Part shown: piece by piece, positions 50,248 to 59,513 of the stretch
Layout of the letters: every line of letters begins with the position of its first letter
Position numbering within the stretch: position 1 is the first letter of the stretch
NCBI GenBank assembly: GCA_964623055.1
Contig: CAZURK010000021.1
Span: 1 to 64,000, forward strand
From: JADHUC01 sp964623055
GTDB lineage: Bacteria > Planctomycetota > Planctomycetia > Pirellulales > Pirellulaceae
Length of the DNA stretch: 64,000 nt
Reading direction: 5' to 3'
Position numbers and translations under genes: made by a program
The notes under the pieces: generated by a model
Databases searched by the model: none
What the model saw: the letters and a program-made list of their open reading frames with translations, nothing else
Told to the model about the DNA's origin: nothing

Positions 50248-53220
50248 TCACCACTCGACATTCTGTACGCCGCTGCCGGCGTTGATCGTGATACGTCCGC
50301 TTTTCCGCGGCTTGGGGTCATCGTCCTCTGTCGTCAGTTCGAGCAACGTGACCGTGACGACTGATCCCACCGGCAAGTCCTCCATGACGCAAACGCGTCC
50401 GCCCTCGATTCGCATCGGGTATTGGTGATCGAAGACTGCTTCGCGCCGTATCCACCCGCCGCTATGCCGCGACGTGCGGCAATGGCAAAGTGCGGACATA
50501 AGTGCGCGAATGCCTGCGCCGGAGGGTTCCTCCAACCGAATGCGAGCCCATTCATATCTGTGCCGGTCGATCTCGGGATCCGCATTCTTCAAGCGAATCA
50601 CAAGGCAGCGAGCTGGGCGCAGGTCGACCGTCACCGGCTGGCCGTTTGCCACAAAAGCCTGCCAGCCGATCATCCGACCCCGCACGCGCACCACCGCCAC
50701 GCAATTCCGACCCGTTTCGAGCTCGCAACGAACCGTTCCTGTATCGTCGCTCAGGTCATGGGCCACGCGGTGCAAGCCGTCGTTTTTCACCTCCCCGAGT
50801 TCCTCGAGCAGTCCGTCGCGGTCGAGTTCACCGCTCGCGGCCCGCATGGCGTCGACCGCCAGGGCGCCGGCATACTTCAGCATTGTGATCGCGGCCTCGC
50901 GGACCGTCGCCTCGTCGCTTCGCCACTCCTGAAGCCACCGTGCCACGTCCTCCCGCCGGGCCACCTCGGCATACACTGCCACTTCCGCCCCGCTGACCAC
51001 TCGACCCTCATGCTTCACAACCACCGTGGTCCACGACTTCGGCCGGGCTTCGGGCACGAGACGCCTGGAAGTTTCGAGTTCGCGAAGGTCGATCACAGTC
51101 TCTTCCCCCGGCTTCACTTCCGCGCGGACCGTACCCAGAGCCGCGAACGCCTCCTTCAAATCCAGGCGATAGTTGGTCAAGCGATACCAGCCCGGTCGCA
51201 AGACGTCCGACAGCAGTTGATTTCGATCCAAATCGCGATCGAAGTAGAAGTTGCGGTGTCTGCCTGGCGTTTCGTCCGTTGCGTCTTCGCGCTGCAAATA
51301 GATGCCCCGCGCCTGGTCCCCCATCACCGCCGGCAGCAAGACCTTCACCGAACCGCCGCGATCGAGTCGAATTACGACGTTCCGATTCTTGCGATTGACA
51401 GCCAACGGCAGCGTCCAACCCGGCAGAGAGCCTTCCGCGTCCCTGCGGCGCGAACGGCGGATCTCGATGTTGCAGGCGTTTGGCGCCGCATCGAAAAAGA
51501 ACTTGCCCTGCTCGTCCGTGTCCGTCCTGAGTCGGAGATAGTCGTTGCCGCCCCTATCTGGGTTTCGAGGCACGGCGGCGTAAAGGTACACGTGTACGTC
51601 TTTCACCGGTTTGTCATCGGGATCGAGGATCTGTCCGGCGAGCGGGTGCAAACGGTATGTTTCATTGAACTCGACGCGGATCACCCGATCCTCCGTGCCT
51701 GCGACATCGACAGCCACTGTTTTTGATATCCACTTTCGCTTCGAGTCCTTGGCCTCGAACTCCAGCCGGTCAGCCATCTGCTCGACGAATATGTGCAGCC
51801 CGCGGGAATCCCTGCCCCAATCCAGGCTCGAGTGGACCCGCTTCCCACCCGAAAACACTTGGACTTGGGACGTATGGATGTCCGTGATAGGTTGTCCCTG
51901 TTCGTCCTCGAATACCAGCGTTACATCTTTGAACCGTTCAAGGTCGACCGTCTTGCTCCGCCTCCAGATGTTCCTCTCGTTCGTGCCCAAGCCGCCCCAG
52001 TCCTTCAACGACCATCCCTGCTGATGAGCACGGAGCTTGACCGTCGACCCATAATACGTTTGCACGGCGTAGCTGCCCTGGGCGTCGGTGCGGATCGCGC
52101 CGACTTCCGTACCATCAGTGGCCTTGGCGCTCCACAACGGCATTGTGTACCTCGCCGCGTCCTTTCCCGTGCTGAACCTCCAGAGGTGTCCGTCCCAGCC
52201 CACCGAATCCACGTCGATTCGCAGACCCGCCACCGGTCTGCCATCCTCGTCCACCACAACGCCGCGATGTACGTGCCGCGTCTCGGGAAGGCGGAGGGTA
52301 ACTTGCCTGACCCCCGGCGGCCAGGTTTGCGGATCGAGACCGTAAAGCAAAGGCACGCCGTCCGGCGAGATCGCGACGATCAGCCCGGCCTCGACTTCGA
52401 ATCGCCCATCGGAACCGATCGGTACCAAATCCTCGACCTGCATGAAGTTGTACATGGGCCCCCTTGTCGCCCCACCAGCCCCAGTCAAACGCACCTTCCG
52501 GGCGACCATCCAGCCGGCAGCGACCGAACCGTCGGCACACAGCAGCTTCCCGCGCAGCCGGCGCGCTCGAGACGGCAGTTCCCCTTCCTGATAGGTGACC
52601 GTGACGATCGGCTCGTCTTTCAACTTCTCTTCGTCCGGACGGCCGGAGAGAGAAAACCCGTCTTCCAACTTGCCGTGCCGCCAGAGGCGTTCGCCCTGCT
52701 CGTCCGTGACAAAGAACCTTGGATCGCCGTGGTCCGTATATCGAGTTCCTCCCCTTACGTAGGAAATCGCAAAATCGACCCGCGGCAACGGCTCGCCTCG
52801 CGGTCCGCGCAGGCGTATCAAAGTCGAGCGGACGGTCTCCAACGTGATGGTCAGTTCCACCTGCGCGCCGGGGAAGAAGGTGCGCCAATCACGTTTGGGC
52901 ACGTATCCGTCCAATTCGACGCGGATGGCTTCTGTCCAAGTGATTCTTGTAGCGGGACCCGGCCGCGATCGCTCGGCGACGATTGCGCCCGCGTCGTCCG
53001 CCCTCAAGTCCAAGCCGATCTCCGACTCCTCCAGCCAACCCGCCGTCTGCGCGGCCATCCAGACGCGCGCCCCAGGCAGAACGCGTCCTTGTTCATCCTT
53101 GACGACAATACGCACGCGCGCCGGCCGCGTCGCGTCGAACGCGAGCGCCGATGTCGCTGGTAGCAGGGGTACGACGATGGCCGTGGTCAGTAGATTCGAC
53201 ACCACAATCCGGTTCGGCAT
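50248..53220 (-). CDS. Large secreted protein with carboxypeptidase-regulatory-like repeats
   Basis: A 990-residue protein with signal peptide MPNRIVVSNLLTTAIVVPLLPATSALA. Many beta-sandwich units of carboxypeptidase-regulatory/Cna-B type follow: VRIVVKDEQGRVLPGARVWM, HRGVVVDEDGRPVAGLRIDV, VTLVFEDEQGQPITDI, LAGQILDPDDKPVKDVHVYL, TTVVVKHEGRVVSGAEVAVY. A short helical stretch (residues about 770-830) interrupts them. No enzyme domain is seen. The repeats resemble those of the M56 protein at 899-5488, but here they are free of a membrane peptidase. Upstream AGGGA provides a ribosome site. Confidence 0.82.
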   Translation of the reverse strand: MPNRIVVSNLLTTAIVVPLLPATSALAFDATRPARVRIVVKDEQGRVLPGARVWMAAQTAGWLEESEIGLDLRADDAGAIVAERSRPGPATRITWTEAIRVELDGYVPKRDWRTFFPGAQVELTITLETVRSTLIRLRGPRGEPLPRVDFAISYVRGGTRYTDHGDPRFFVTDEQGERLWRHGKLEDGFSLSGRPDEEKLKDEPIVTVTYQEGELPSRARRLRGKLLCADGSVAAGWMVARKVRLTGAGGATRGPMYNFMQVEDLVPIGSDGRFEVEAGLIVAISPDGVPLLYGLDPQTWPPGVRQVTLRLPETRHVHRGVVVDEDGRPVAGLRIDVDSVGWDGHLWRFSTGKDAARYTMPLWSAKATDGTEVGAIRTDAQGSYAVQTYYGSTVKLRAHQQGWSLKDWGGLGTNERNIWRRSKTVDLERFKDVTLVFEDEQGQPITDIHTSQVQVFSGGKRVHSSLDWGRDSRGLHIFVEQMADRLEFEAKDSKRKWISKTVAVDVAGTEDRVIRVEFNETYRLHPLAGQILDPDDKPVKDVHVYLYAAVPRNPDRGGNDYLRLRTDTDEQGKFFFDAAPNACNIEIRRSRRRDAEGSLPGWTLPLAVNRKNRNVVIRLDRGGSVKVLLPAVMGDQARGIYLQREDATDETPGRHRNFYFDRDLDRNQLLSDVLRPGWYRLTNYRLDLKEAFAALGTVRAEVKPGEETVIDLRELETSRRLVPEARPKSWTTVVVKHEGRVVSGAEVAVYAEVARREDVARWLQEWRSDEATVREAAITMLKYAGALAVDAMRAASGELDRDGLLEELGEVKNDGLHRVAHDLSDDTGTVRCELETGRNCVAVVRVRGRMIGWQAFVANGQPVTVDLRPARCLVIRLKNADPEIDRHRYEWARIRLEEPSGAGIRALMSALCHCRTSRHSGGWIRREAVFDHQYPMRIEGGRVCVMEDLPVGSVVTVTLLELTTEDDDPKPRKSGRITINAGSGVQNVEW

Positions 53221-53320
53221 TTCATTTCCCTGACGTATTAGTGGATCAACGGAGCCTTACCGTATTGTCACAAACTCAGCGCATTATCACAAACTTTAGT
53301 ACGCCAACCGGCCGCAGGGT

Positions 53321-53390
53321 GCAGGTTATGCTTCAGCATATCGTCCGCTCAGCGGCCAGAAAACGGATGTTATGCTGAAGCATAACCTAC
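53321..53390. repeat. Inverted repeat with TTATGCTTCAGCATA core
   Basis: GCAGGTTATGCTTCAGCATA at 53321-53340 pairs with TATGCTGAAGCATAACCTAC at 53371-53390. Each arm is itself a palindrome. It lies in the divergent region between the 990-residue gene and the small membrane protein gene. Confidence 0.75.
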
Positions 53391-53485
53391 AAGATTTCGT
53401 TGACCTCGGAGGCATTTCTCTGTAGATTCCGGTCCTTGTGGCGAATAACAATCGTACCCGTCCTGTCGTCATGAAGAGGAGAAAA

Positions 53486-54067
53486 ATGAAACACATGCTT
53501 AGCATAGTCCCGTTGTTTGCGTTTTTGCTTTCGGTGGCCGTCTCGGCCCACGCCCAGGAACCTGATCCGGCCGCCAAGGAGGGCGTGAAAGAGCAGGCGG
53601 AACAGATTGTCGCTGATACACGCGACAAAGTGGAAGAAATCGCCGCGAAGGTAGACGAAAGCCCCGAGGCACAAGAGGCGTCGGCCGGCGTTCTGAAACC
53701 GATCTACGCGATAGCGGAATATCTCTCGTTCTCAGCGTTTCACTGGACCGCATTCGCCATCATGGTCGCGGGTGTCGTTGGATTCGCTCTGCAGTTGGTA
53801 TTGGCCAAGCTTGTCGTGCTGAGCAAAATGGGGTTCAGTCTCAAGGAGTTCCTCTCAGACGCATTGGGGCTTGCGATAAGTCTCGTAGGGCTGGTTCTGA
53901 CCACTCAGGCGGCGACCGAGAATTCGAATTTCACATCAAGCCCCGCAGCGGTGCTCTCGGCAACTGCCGTTGGAGTCATTGTTGGGCTCATCTTCTACTG
54001 GTGGGGCCAGACGCAAGAGATTCAGGCCGTCGAGGGGCGAAAAAAGCGGGAGTCGCCGAAGAAATAG
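53486..54067 (+). CDS. Small exported membrane protein, unknown
   Basis: A 193-residue protein. ATG 53486 follows GAGGAG and opens a signal peptide (MKHMLSIVPLFAFLLSVAVSAHA); upstream in-frame ATGs at 53438 and 53471 are less suitable. A charged amphipathic stretch (residues 25-65, KEQAEQIVADTRDKVEEIAAKVDE), probably coiled coil, is followed by three membrane helices (near 85-110, 125-145, 155-175) and a basic tail. No family is recognised. Confidence 0.72.
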   Translation: MKHMLSIVPLFAFLLSVAVSAHAQEPDPAAKEGVKEQAEQIVADTRDKVEEIAAKVDESPEAQEASAGVLKPIYAIAEYLSFSAFHWTAFAIMVAGVVGFALQLVLAKLVVLSKMGFSLKEFLSDALGLAISLVGLVLTTQAATENSNFTSSPAAVLSATAVGVIVGLIFYWWGQTQEIQAVEGRKKRESPKK

Positions 54068-54267
54068 GCGCTCGGCTGACTTGCATCTTGGTTCCGTTCC
54101 AGTCAAAAATATGGTGCTGACTTCGTGTTGACGGAGTTCAGGCCCAAGTGCTTGCTCCGGAATCCTACCGAAGCGCTGTCGGTGGCATTGTGTTCCACAG
54201 TCGGATGTGGCAATAGCCGGCGGCGCCCGTTTGACATCACTACCCACCAAACCACGAGGAGAACGTT

Positions 54268-55725
54268 ATGACTCGTCACACCCGTCGAGACTTTCTCAAG
54301 ACTGCCGCGGCTGCAGGGCTTGCGACCAGTTTCACGATCGCCGGCACCAAGGCTTCCGGCAGAGTGCTTGGAGCAAACGATACGCTGCGTATTGGCGTGG
54401 TCGGCGTTGGCGGCCGAGGCGGAGGGCATGTCGGTTCGTATGCGGGCATGGATAACGCTCAGGTAACCTATTTGGTTGACCCGGACATCGGGAGGCGTGA
54501 AGGAAGGGTGAAAGCGGTCAAGGAGCGGGGCGGAAATGAGCCGAAATGTGTGGCGGACGTCCGCGAGGCGTTGGAGGACAGAGAACTGGACGCGATCTCG
54601 GTCGCCACACCCAACCACTGGCACTCGCTAATGGTGATCTGGGCGGCCCAGGCGAAAAAACACTGTTATGTCGAAAAGCCGGCCAGCCACGACATCTACG
54701 AAGGCCGCGTTGCCCTGGAAGCCTGGAAGAAGTACGGCGTCGTCGTGCAACACGGCACCCAGCAGCGAAGCAGCGCCGGCCGGGCGGCCCAAATCAAGGC
54801 CGTTCGCGACGGCCTGTTCGGCAAGCTGAAGATCTCTTATGGGTACTGCTGCAAGCCGCGCAATGGAATCGGCTTCAAAGAGCCCAGCGATCCGCCGGCT
54901 AATCTGGACTGGGACCTGTGGCGTGGCCCGGCGGTGATCGACCAGTATCACGGCAACTACGTCCACTACAACTGGCATTGGTTCTGGAAGACCGGCAACG
55001 GCGATTTGAACAACCAGGGCACGCACCAGCTTGACGTAGCCCAGTGGGCGATCGACGAAGACCAGACCCACCCGATCCGCGCGATGGCGTTGGGCAACCG
55101 GTTCAACTGGAATGACCAGGGCGAAACGCCCAACACGATGTTCGGCATCGCCGAGTATCCCAACGGGCAGTTCGTCTTCTTTAACGTCCGCAACGTGAAC
55201 TACGAAGGCTACAAGCGCGAGGTGATGAACGAGTTCTACTTCGAGGACGGCGGCTGGATGGACGACCGCGGTACGTACTACAAGAAAGGTAGCAAGGAGG
55301 GCCAGAAGGTCGAATTCCCCGCGGTCGAGATCACCCCAGGCGGTTGTTTCGGGAGCTTTGTCGCCGCCTGCCGCGCGGGCGATCCGGCAATGTCAAACGC
55401 AGACATGGAAATCTCCCACTACTCATGCGTCGTCGGGCACTTGATGAACAACTCGTACCGCATCGGCAAATCGGTCCCGTTCAACGCCAAGGCCGGCGAC
55501 TTCGGCGATATCAAGGAGGCCTACCCGCACTTCATGAAGTTGCACGAGATTACCCGAGACGGATGCGGCGTTTCCGAGGACAGTGAGAAGTACATCGTCG
55601 GACCGTGGGTGACCTTCGATCCGAAGACGGAACAATTCACGGGCGAGTTCGCCGACGAGGCCAACAAGCTGGTGCGCGATCCCAATCGCAAGGGTTTCGA
55701 AATCCCCGACGCGGACAAAGTGTAA
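54268..55725 (+). CDS. Gfo/Idh/MocA-family oxidoreductase, Tat-exported
   Basis: A 485-residue protein. GAGGAG precedes ATG 54268. The twin-arginine signal TRRDFLKTAAAAGLATSF is clear. The Rossmann fold begins IGVVGVGGRGGGHVGSYAG with the GxGxxG type loop; AKKHCYVEKPASHDIYE holds the conserved EKP Lys; GTHQLDVAQWAID near residue 255 gives the catalytic Asp/His region. A long C-terminal domain with TYYKKGSKEGQ is typical of the planctomycete/Bacteroidota exported subgroup. Such enzymes act on sugars in the periplasm using a tightly held NAD(H); some of this group cleave glycosides by redox chemistry. The GH29 fucosidase follows, suggesting a shared substrate. Confidence 0.9.
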   Translation: MTRHTRRDFLKTAAAAGLATSFTIAGTKASGRVLGANDTLRIGVVGVGGRGGGHVGSYAGMDNAQVTYLVDPDIGRREGRVKAVKERGGNEPKCVADVREALEDRELDAISVATPNHWHSLMVIWAAQAKKHCYVEKPASHDIYEGRVALEAWKKYGVVVQHGTQQRSSAGRAAQIKAVRDGLFGKLKISYGYCCKPRNGIGFKEPSDPPANLDWDLWRGPAVIDQYHGNYVHYNWHWFWKTGNGDLNNQGTHQLDVAQWAIDEDQTHPIRAMALGNRFNWNDQGETPNTMFGIAEYPNGQFVFFNVRNVNYEGYKREVMNEFYFEDGGWMDDRGTYYKKGSKEGQKVEFPAVEITPGGCFGSFVAACRAGDPAMSNADMEISHYSCVVGHLMNNSYRIGKSVPFNAKAGDFGDIKEAYPHFMKLHEITRDGCGVSEDSEKYIVGPWVTFDPKTEQFTGEFADEANKLVRDPNRKGFEIPDADKV

Positions 55726-55770
55726 GCGTCACGGTCGGCTGATATCATGACAAACGGTTTGGCGTGCACG

Positions 55771-55789
55771 GCCCGGACATCGTCCGGGC
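55771..55789 (+). terminator. Hairpin after the Gfo/Idh/MocA gene, possible terminator
   Basis: GCCCGGAC-ATC-GTCCGGGC is a perfect 8-bp stem with a 3-base loop, 45 bp after the stop codon. There is no T-tract, so intrinsic termination is doubtful. Confidence 0.35.
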
Positions 55790-55810
55790 ACGTGCTCGGG
55801 CGTGCCGTCA

Positions 55811-55938
55811 GATCGTTTAACCGCAGGGCCAGCGGCCCGCGCGTGAGGGCCTGGAACTCGCATCCCGCTCTGCGCAGAAATGTAGAGCCGCAAAACGTGT
55901 TCACCGACGCGCGGCCCGTTGGGCCCAGCGGTTAAACG
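55811..55938. repeat. Inverted repeat, GTTTAACCGC family, long loop
   Basis: GATCGTTTAACCGCAGGGCC at 55811 onward pairs with the arm ending at 55938 (GGGCCCAGCGGTTAAACG); the inner GGCCCGCGCG pairs with CGCGCGGCCC. The loop is about 63 bp. Same family as 45771-45840 and 106-187. It ends 45 bp before the fucosidase start. Confidence 0.75.
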
Positions 55939-55982
55939 AGCAACGTCAACCGGAATCCATGCGTATCTCTGGAGAAAACGAC

Positions 55983-57749
55983 ATGCGATCGCTATCCCGC
56001 TGGTTCGTCCTGTTGGCGCTGTTTGCTGTGACGGTTGCTGGGGCTGCGAAGCCGATTTTGCACGGCGCGGAGATTCCGCCTCTGGAAGAAAGGGCTCAAT
56101 GGTTCCTGGACGGCCGGTTTGGGCTGTTCATCCATTGGGGTGTGTACTCGATCATCGGCAAAGGCGAGTGGGTTCAGCACACTGGCAAGATTCCAGTCAA
56201 GGAATACGAAAAGCTCTACCCCCAGTTCAATCCCACCAGCTTCGATGCGGCCCAGTGGGTTGCGCTGGCCAAACGGGCTGGTCAGAAGTATCTGGTCGTT
56301 ACCACCAAGCATCACGACGGCTTCTGCATGTTCGATTCGAAACTGACCGACTACGACATCATGAACACGCCGTTCAAACGAGACGTGATGAAAGAACTGG
56401 CCGACGAGTGCCATCGCCAGGGCGTGCGGCTCGGTTTCTACTATTCGATCATGGATTGGCATCATCCGGACTATTTGCCTCGGCGCCCGTGGGAGAAAGA
56501 CCGCTCGACCGAAGGGGCCGATTTCGACCGTTACGTCGAGTACATGCGCGGGCAACTCCGCGAGCTGATGACGAACTACGGTCGCATCGACGTGCTGTGG
56601 TTCGACGGCGGATGGGAACGCACGAGCCAGGAAGACCAGGACAAGTTCCGGGACATCATCAAGATGGCCCGATCGCTTCAGCCGCAGATGCTAGTGAACA
56701 ACCGAGCCAACATCGGCGGCGATTTCGAGACGCCCGAGCAGTTCATCCCCGCCACCGGCGTTACCAGCGAAGACGGCAAACCCGTGCTTTGGGAAGTGTG
56801 CATGACGATGACTACCGGCCACGGTTCGTTTGCGCCGACCGCGTGGTGGGGCTATGATCGCCATGAAACCATCTTCAAGCCAACCGAAGAGTTGGTTCAC
56901 AAGCTGATCGACGTGACCAGCAAGGGCGGCAACTTCCTGTTGAACGTCGGCCCGGAGCCAACGGGCGAGATACGTCCGGAGGAAGCCGAAAGACTGCTGG
57001 GCGTCGGCCGATGGATGAAACGCTACGACGACGCAATCTACGGATCGACGGCCAGCCCGTTCCGTCTGTTGCCCTTCTTTGGACGTGTTACCGCCAAAGG
57101 CAACACGTTGTACGTGCACGTGTTCGACTGGCCCGAGGATCGCCAGTTGTTGTTGCCCGGTCTGAAGAGCAACGTGAAACGAGCATACGTGATGGGCAAG
57201 CGGGACAAGATGATCGACACACGGCGCAAAGCCAGCAGCGACGATGTTGTGATTCACCTACCGCCCAAACCGTCCGATTCCGTGGCCAGCGTTTTGGTAC
57301 TCGAAATCGACGGGGCGGTGGACGTCGAGCCGGTACGGATCGCGCCAGCGGCCGACGGCGTCATCGAATTGCCCGCCCACTACGCCGAGATTCAGGCTCG
57401 CCACGGCCAGCGGGCCAAACCGGTGTCGGAAGCAGGCCGGACTTACATCGGCAATTGGTCGAATCCCAACGACGTTGTCGTCTGGCAGTTCACCTTGCCA
57501 GCGGCCGGCACCTATACAGTCCAAGTCGATTCCCGCAACGCGTCCGACGTGGCATTGGGGCAACGAGTCGAAGTCAGCGTTGGCGATCAGAAGGCACAGG
57601 GCAAAATCAACGCCGATGGCGTGACAACAGATGGCCAACTGAAGCTGAACGCGGGCGAGCGAAGCATTTCCGTCAAATTGCCGAACGCAAAGCGGACGGG
57701 CCCGCCCGTCCTGGATTTGTTCGGACTGAAGCTTGTGCCCGCTCCCTGA
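55983..57749 (+). CDS. Alpha-L-fucosidase (GH29), exported
   Basis: A 588-residue protein. ATG 55983 has GGAG at good distance and opens a signal peptide (MRSLSRWFVLLALFAVTVAGA); the ATG at 55959 lacks both. GH29 hallmarks: WFLDGRFGLFIHWGVYSI, YLVVTTKHHDGFCMFDS, RLGFYYSIMDWHHPDY, and the nucleophile Asp208 in IDVLWFDGGWE. NFLLNVGPEPTGEI follows. The last 120 or so residues form a beta-sandwich that may bind carbohydrate. It releases alpha-L-fucose with retention. Together with the preceding oxidoreductase and the sulfatase at 39.8 kb, this suggests use of fucose-containing, possibly sulfated, glycans. Confidence 0.93.
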   Translation: MRSLSRWFVLLALFAVTVAGAAKPILHGAEIPPLEERAQWFLDGRFGLFIHWGVYSIIGKGEWVQHTGKIPVKEYEKLYPQFNPTSFDAAQWVALAKRAGQKYLVVTTKHHDGFCMFDSKLTDYDIMNTPFKRDVMKELADECHRQGVRLGFYYSIMDWHHPDYLPRRPWEKDRSTEGADFDRYVEYMRGQLRELMTNYGRIDVLWFDGGWERTSQEDQDKFRDIIKMARSLQPQMLVNNRANIGGDFETPEQFIPATGVTSEDGKPVLWEVCMTMTTGHGSFAPTAWWGYDRHETIFKPTEELVHKLIDVTSKGGNFLLNVGPEPTGEIRPEEAERLLGVGRWMKRYDDAIYGSTASPFRLLPFFGRVTAKGNTLYVHVFDWPEDRQLLLPGLKSNVKRAYVMGKRDKMIDTRRKASSDDVVIHLPPKPSDSVASVLVLEIDGAVDVEPVRIAPAADGVIELPAHYAEIQARHGQRAKPVSEAGRTYIGNWSNPNDVVVWQFTLPAAGTYTVQVDSRNASDVALGQRVEVSVGDQKAQGKINADGVTTDGQLKLNAGERSISVKLPNAKRTGPPVLDLFGLKLVPAP

Positions 57750-57777
57750 CCGGCGGACAAAGGAAGAAGGAGTCAAC

Positions 57778-58224
57778 TCAATTGACTCCCTCCACCAGCA
57801 TCTTCTTGCCTTTCTTCAGGATGGTGTGCCCCTCTTCTTCTAGCTTGGCTTTCTGAATCGTTCCGCCGCCTGGATACTTGGGATTGAGTTGCCCGTCGGA
57901 CTTGATTAGCCGCCACCAGGGCACAACGCGCTTGCGGCCTTGCTCGGACATTTCGTGGTTGGCGTGGGCGATGATCCACGCGAAGATGCCCGTTGTCATC
58001 GGGCAGCACACATCGACGCCGTGTTCTGCGGCCAGCTTGTCCGTGACTTGCTTGATCGTTTTGACCTTGGACTTTCGGATGCCACGTATCTCCTGCTCGA
58101 TCTGAGCGGGCGAAGGCACAAGCATGTGTTGCTTGGCCTTGTCGCAGTAGAACTTCTTGGGCAAATCCTCCTTTGCTTTGGCATCCTCGAGCTTCTCGCT
58201 CCACGACTTCTTCTTCCTTGCCAT
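57778..58224 (-). CDS. MGMT-family alkyltransferase-like protein lacking the acceptor cysteine
   Basis: A 148-residue protein; ATG 58224 (MARKKKSWSEKLEDAK) is preferred to the frame from 58359. The DNA-binding and active-site region of O6-alkylguanine transferases is recognisable: CCPMTTGIFAWIIAHA, then VVPWWRLIKSDGQLNPKYPGG and KLEEEGHTI. In active enzymes the motif is PCHRV; here it reads PWWRL, so the methyl-accepting Cys is gone, as in alkyltransferase-like (ATL) proteins that flag alkylated bases for excision repair. The Lys-rich N-terminus suits DNA binding. It could instead have another nucleic-acid role. Confidence 0.82.
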   Translation of the reverse strand: MARKKKSWSEKLEDAKAKEDLPKKFYCDKAKQHMLVPSPAQIEQEIRGIRKSKVKTIKQVTDKLAAEHGVDVCCPMTTGIFAWIIAHANHEMSEQGRKRVVPWWRLIKSDGQLNPKYPGGGTIQKAKLEEEGHTILKKGKKMLVEGVN

Positions 58225-58427
58225 GATGATCCCCATCTGCAACTGGCTTCGATTCAGGGCGAAAACGTGACGGGCCATCCTCATTATCGATGCCACCGAG
58301 CGCCGCTGCAAGATCCGACACTCGTCGAGAAAAACCTGAAACCGCCAGCCGTGAAACAAGGGTATATTGACAATGAAGGCTCACAGATTTCCTGGTGGCT
58401 GACGTCAAAGGAAGGAAGGGGATTACC

Positions 58428-59240
58428 ATGCGCAGTAAGAATAGCGTTGTTCTCTCTATCTGTTTCCTCTCACTCGCTTTCCTGCTTTCATCCTGCAATC
58501 GAGAGCGGTTGCAGACTCTCGCGTCACCCCTCCAGGCGGTAGCGACGCTTATGGAGATGTCCGACGGGACAGTGGAAGCGGAACTTGTCCTGATATCCAC
58601 CGCCAAGCCGAAGCACGAGTTTGTGACAGACGCGCAGGATGTTCGGCTGCGGATACCGGGCGGCGAAATGGTTACTCTCGAACAGGCCGAACCGGGGCAC
58701 TACAAGGCCAACAGCGAGCAGAATCCCGAGCTTGTCTACACGGCGGGCGAGACATATCAATTCCGATTTGACTTGCCGGCCCCCGTAGCCCCACAAGGGC
58801 GAGGAGCACGACAACAAACCGAGGCACCGCAAAGCGAACAGAAGACGTACGTGGCAGTGACCAAGACGCCTACCAGGCAGGCGGATTTCTCGTGGGAGAA
58901 GAAGCCGGAGTTTGCCGGGGATACGGCGCGGCTTACGTGGAAACCGAGGACGTTTTTGGCGATCGTCATTGTGCGTAACCCCGATGGAGAAGTTTGTTAC
59001 AGCACGTTCGATTTCACAGATCCTCAGTTCGGCGGCGACAAATGGGGCCGGCTGGGAGTGAACGGAACGCTCGCACTGGGCGTCGATGTGTTCAGCAAGC
59101 CGGGGACATATCAGATCCTCAAATGCGGCGTGACAAGAAACGCCGGGTTTGATCCCGAGATGTCGGCAGGTCTGGGAGTTCTTTCTGGATTTCTTACAGG
59201 CACCTGCGAAGAAATCGAAACGCTCGAAGTGCCCGAGTAG
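58428..59240 (+). CDS. Lipoprotein of unknown function
   Basis: A 270-residue protein. ATG 58428 follows a GGAAGGGG site; the upstream ATG at 58395 is less likely. The signal (NSVVLSICFLSLAFLLSSC) ends in the lipobox LSSC. The mature protein is beta-rich, with a low-complexity linker near residue 125-145 (APQGRGARQQTEAPQSEQ) between two possible sandwich domains. The first resembles an Ig-like fold (AELVLISTAKPKHEFVTDA). No enzyme motif. Confidence 0.75.
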   Translation: MRSKNSVVLSICFLSLAFLLSSCNRERLQTLASPLQAVATLMEMSDGTVEAELVLISTAKPKHEFVTDAQDVRLRIPGGEMVTLEQAEPGHYKANSEQNPELVYTAGETYQFRFDLPAPVAPQGRGARQQTEAPQSEQKTYVAVTKTPTRQADFSWEKKPEFAGDTARLTWKPRTFLAIVIVRNPDGEVCYSTFDFTDPQFGGDKWGRLGVNGTLALGVDVFSKPGTYQILKCGVTRNAGFDPEMSAGLGVLSGFLTGTCEEIETLEVPE

Positions 59241-59296
59241 TGACGCTCGCGAATCCTCATCTCTAGTGTAGCCATCACGCTCCGAGGTTGTGAAAG

Positions 59297-59360
59297 AACC
59301 GTTGGAGTTCACGCTTTAGCGTGTCTTCGAAAGCACGCTGAAGCGTGAACTCCGACGGTT
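59297..59360. repeat. Inverted repeat GAGTTCACGCTTTAGCGTG type
   Basis: AACCGTTGGAGTTCACGCTT at 59297 onward pairs with the arm 59334-59360 (AAGCGTGAACTCCGACGGTT). The inner CACGCT...AGCGTG also pairs within each arm. It lies between the lipoprotein and M48 genes; the rest of 59241-59513 has no supported gene. Confidence 0.75.
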
Positions 59361-59513
59361 ACGCGCGTGGTGATCGCAAACGAAAAAGGGCGGCGCTATT
59401 TCGTGAGCGTTACTAGAGGCGACAAAGTTCGGCTTCACGTTGGCGTCGCTTGTCGATGGTCGGCCGGTTCATTAGACTGGGCCTAGGGGCACTGTCCAGC
59501 GAAAGGGGACAAT

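Noticed and set aside
51793..53163. 456-codon plus-strand frame opposite the 990-residue repeat protein
   Set aside because: Long because of GC bias in the third codon position; composition is Arg/Pro/His-rich and no motif is present.
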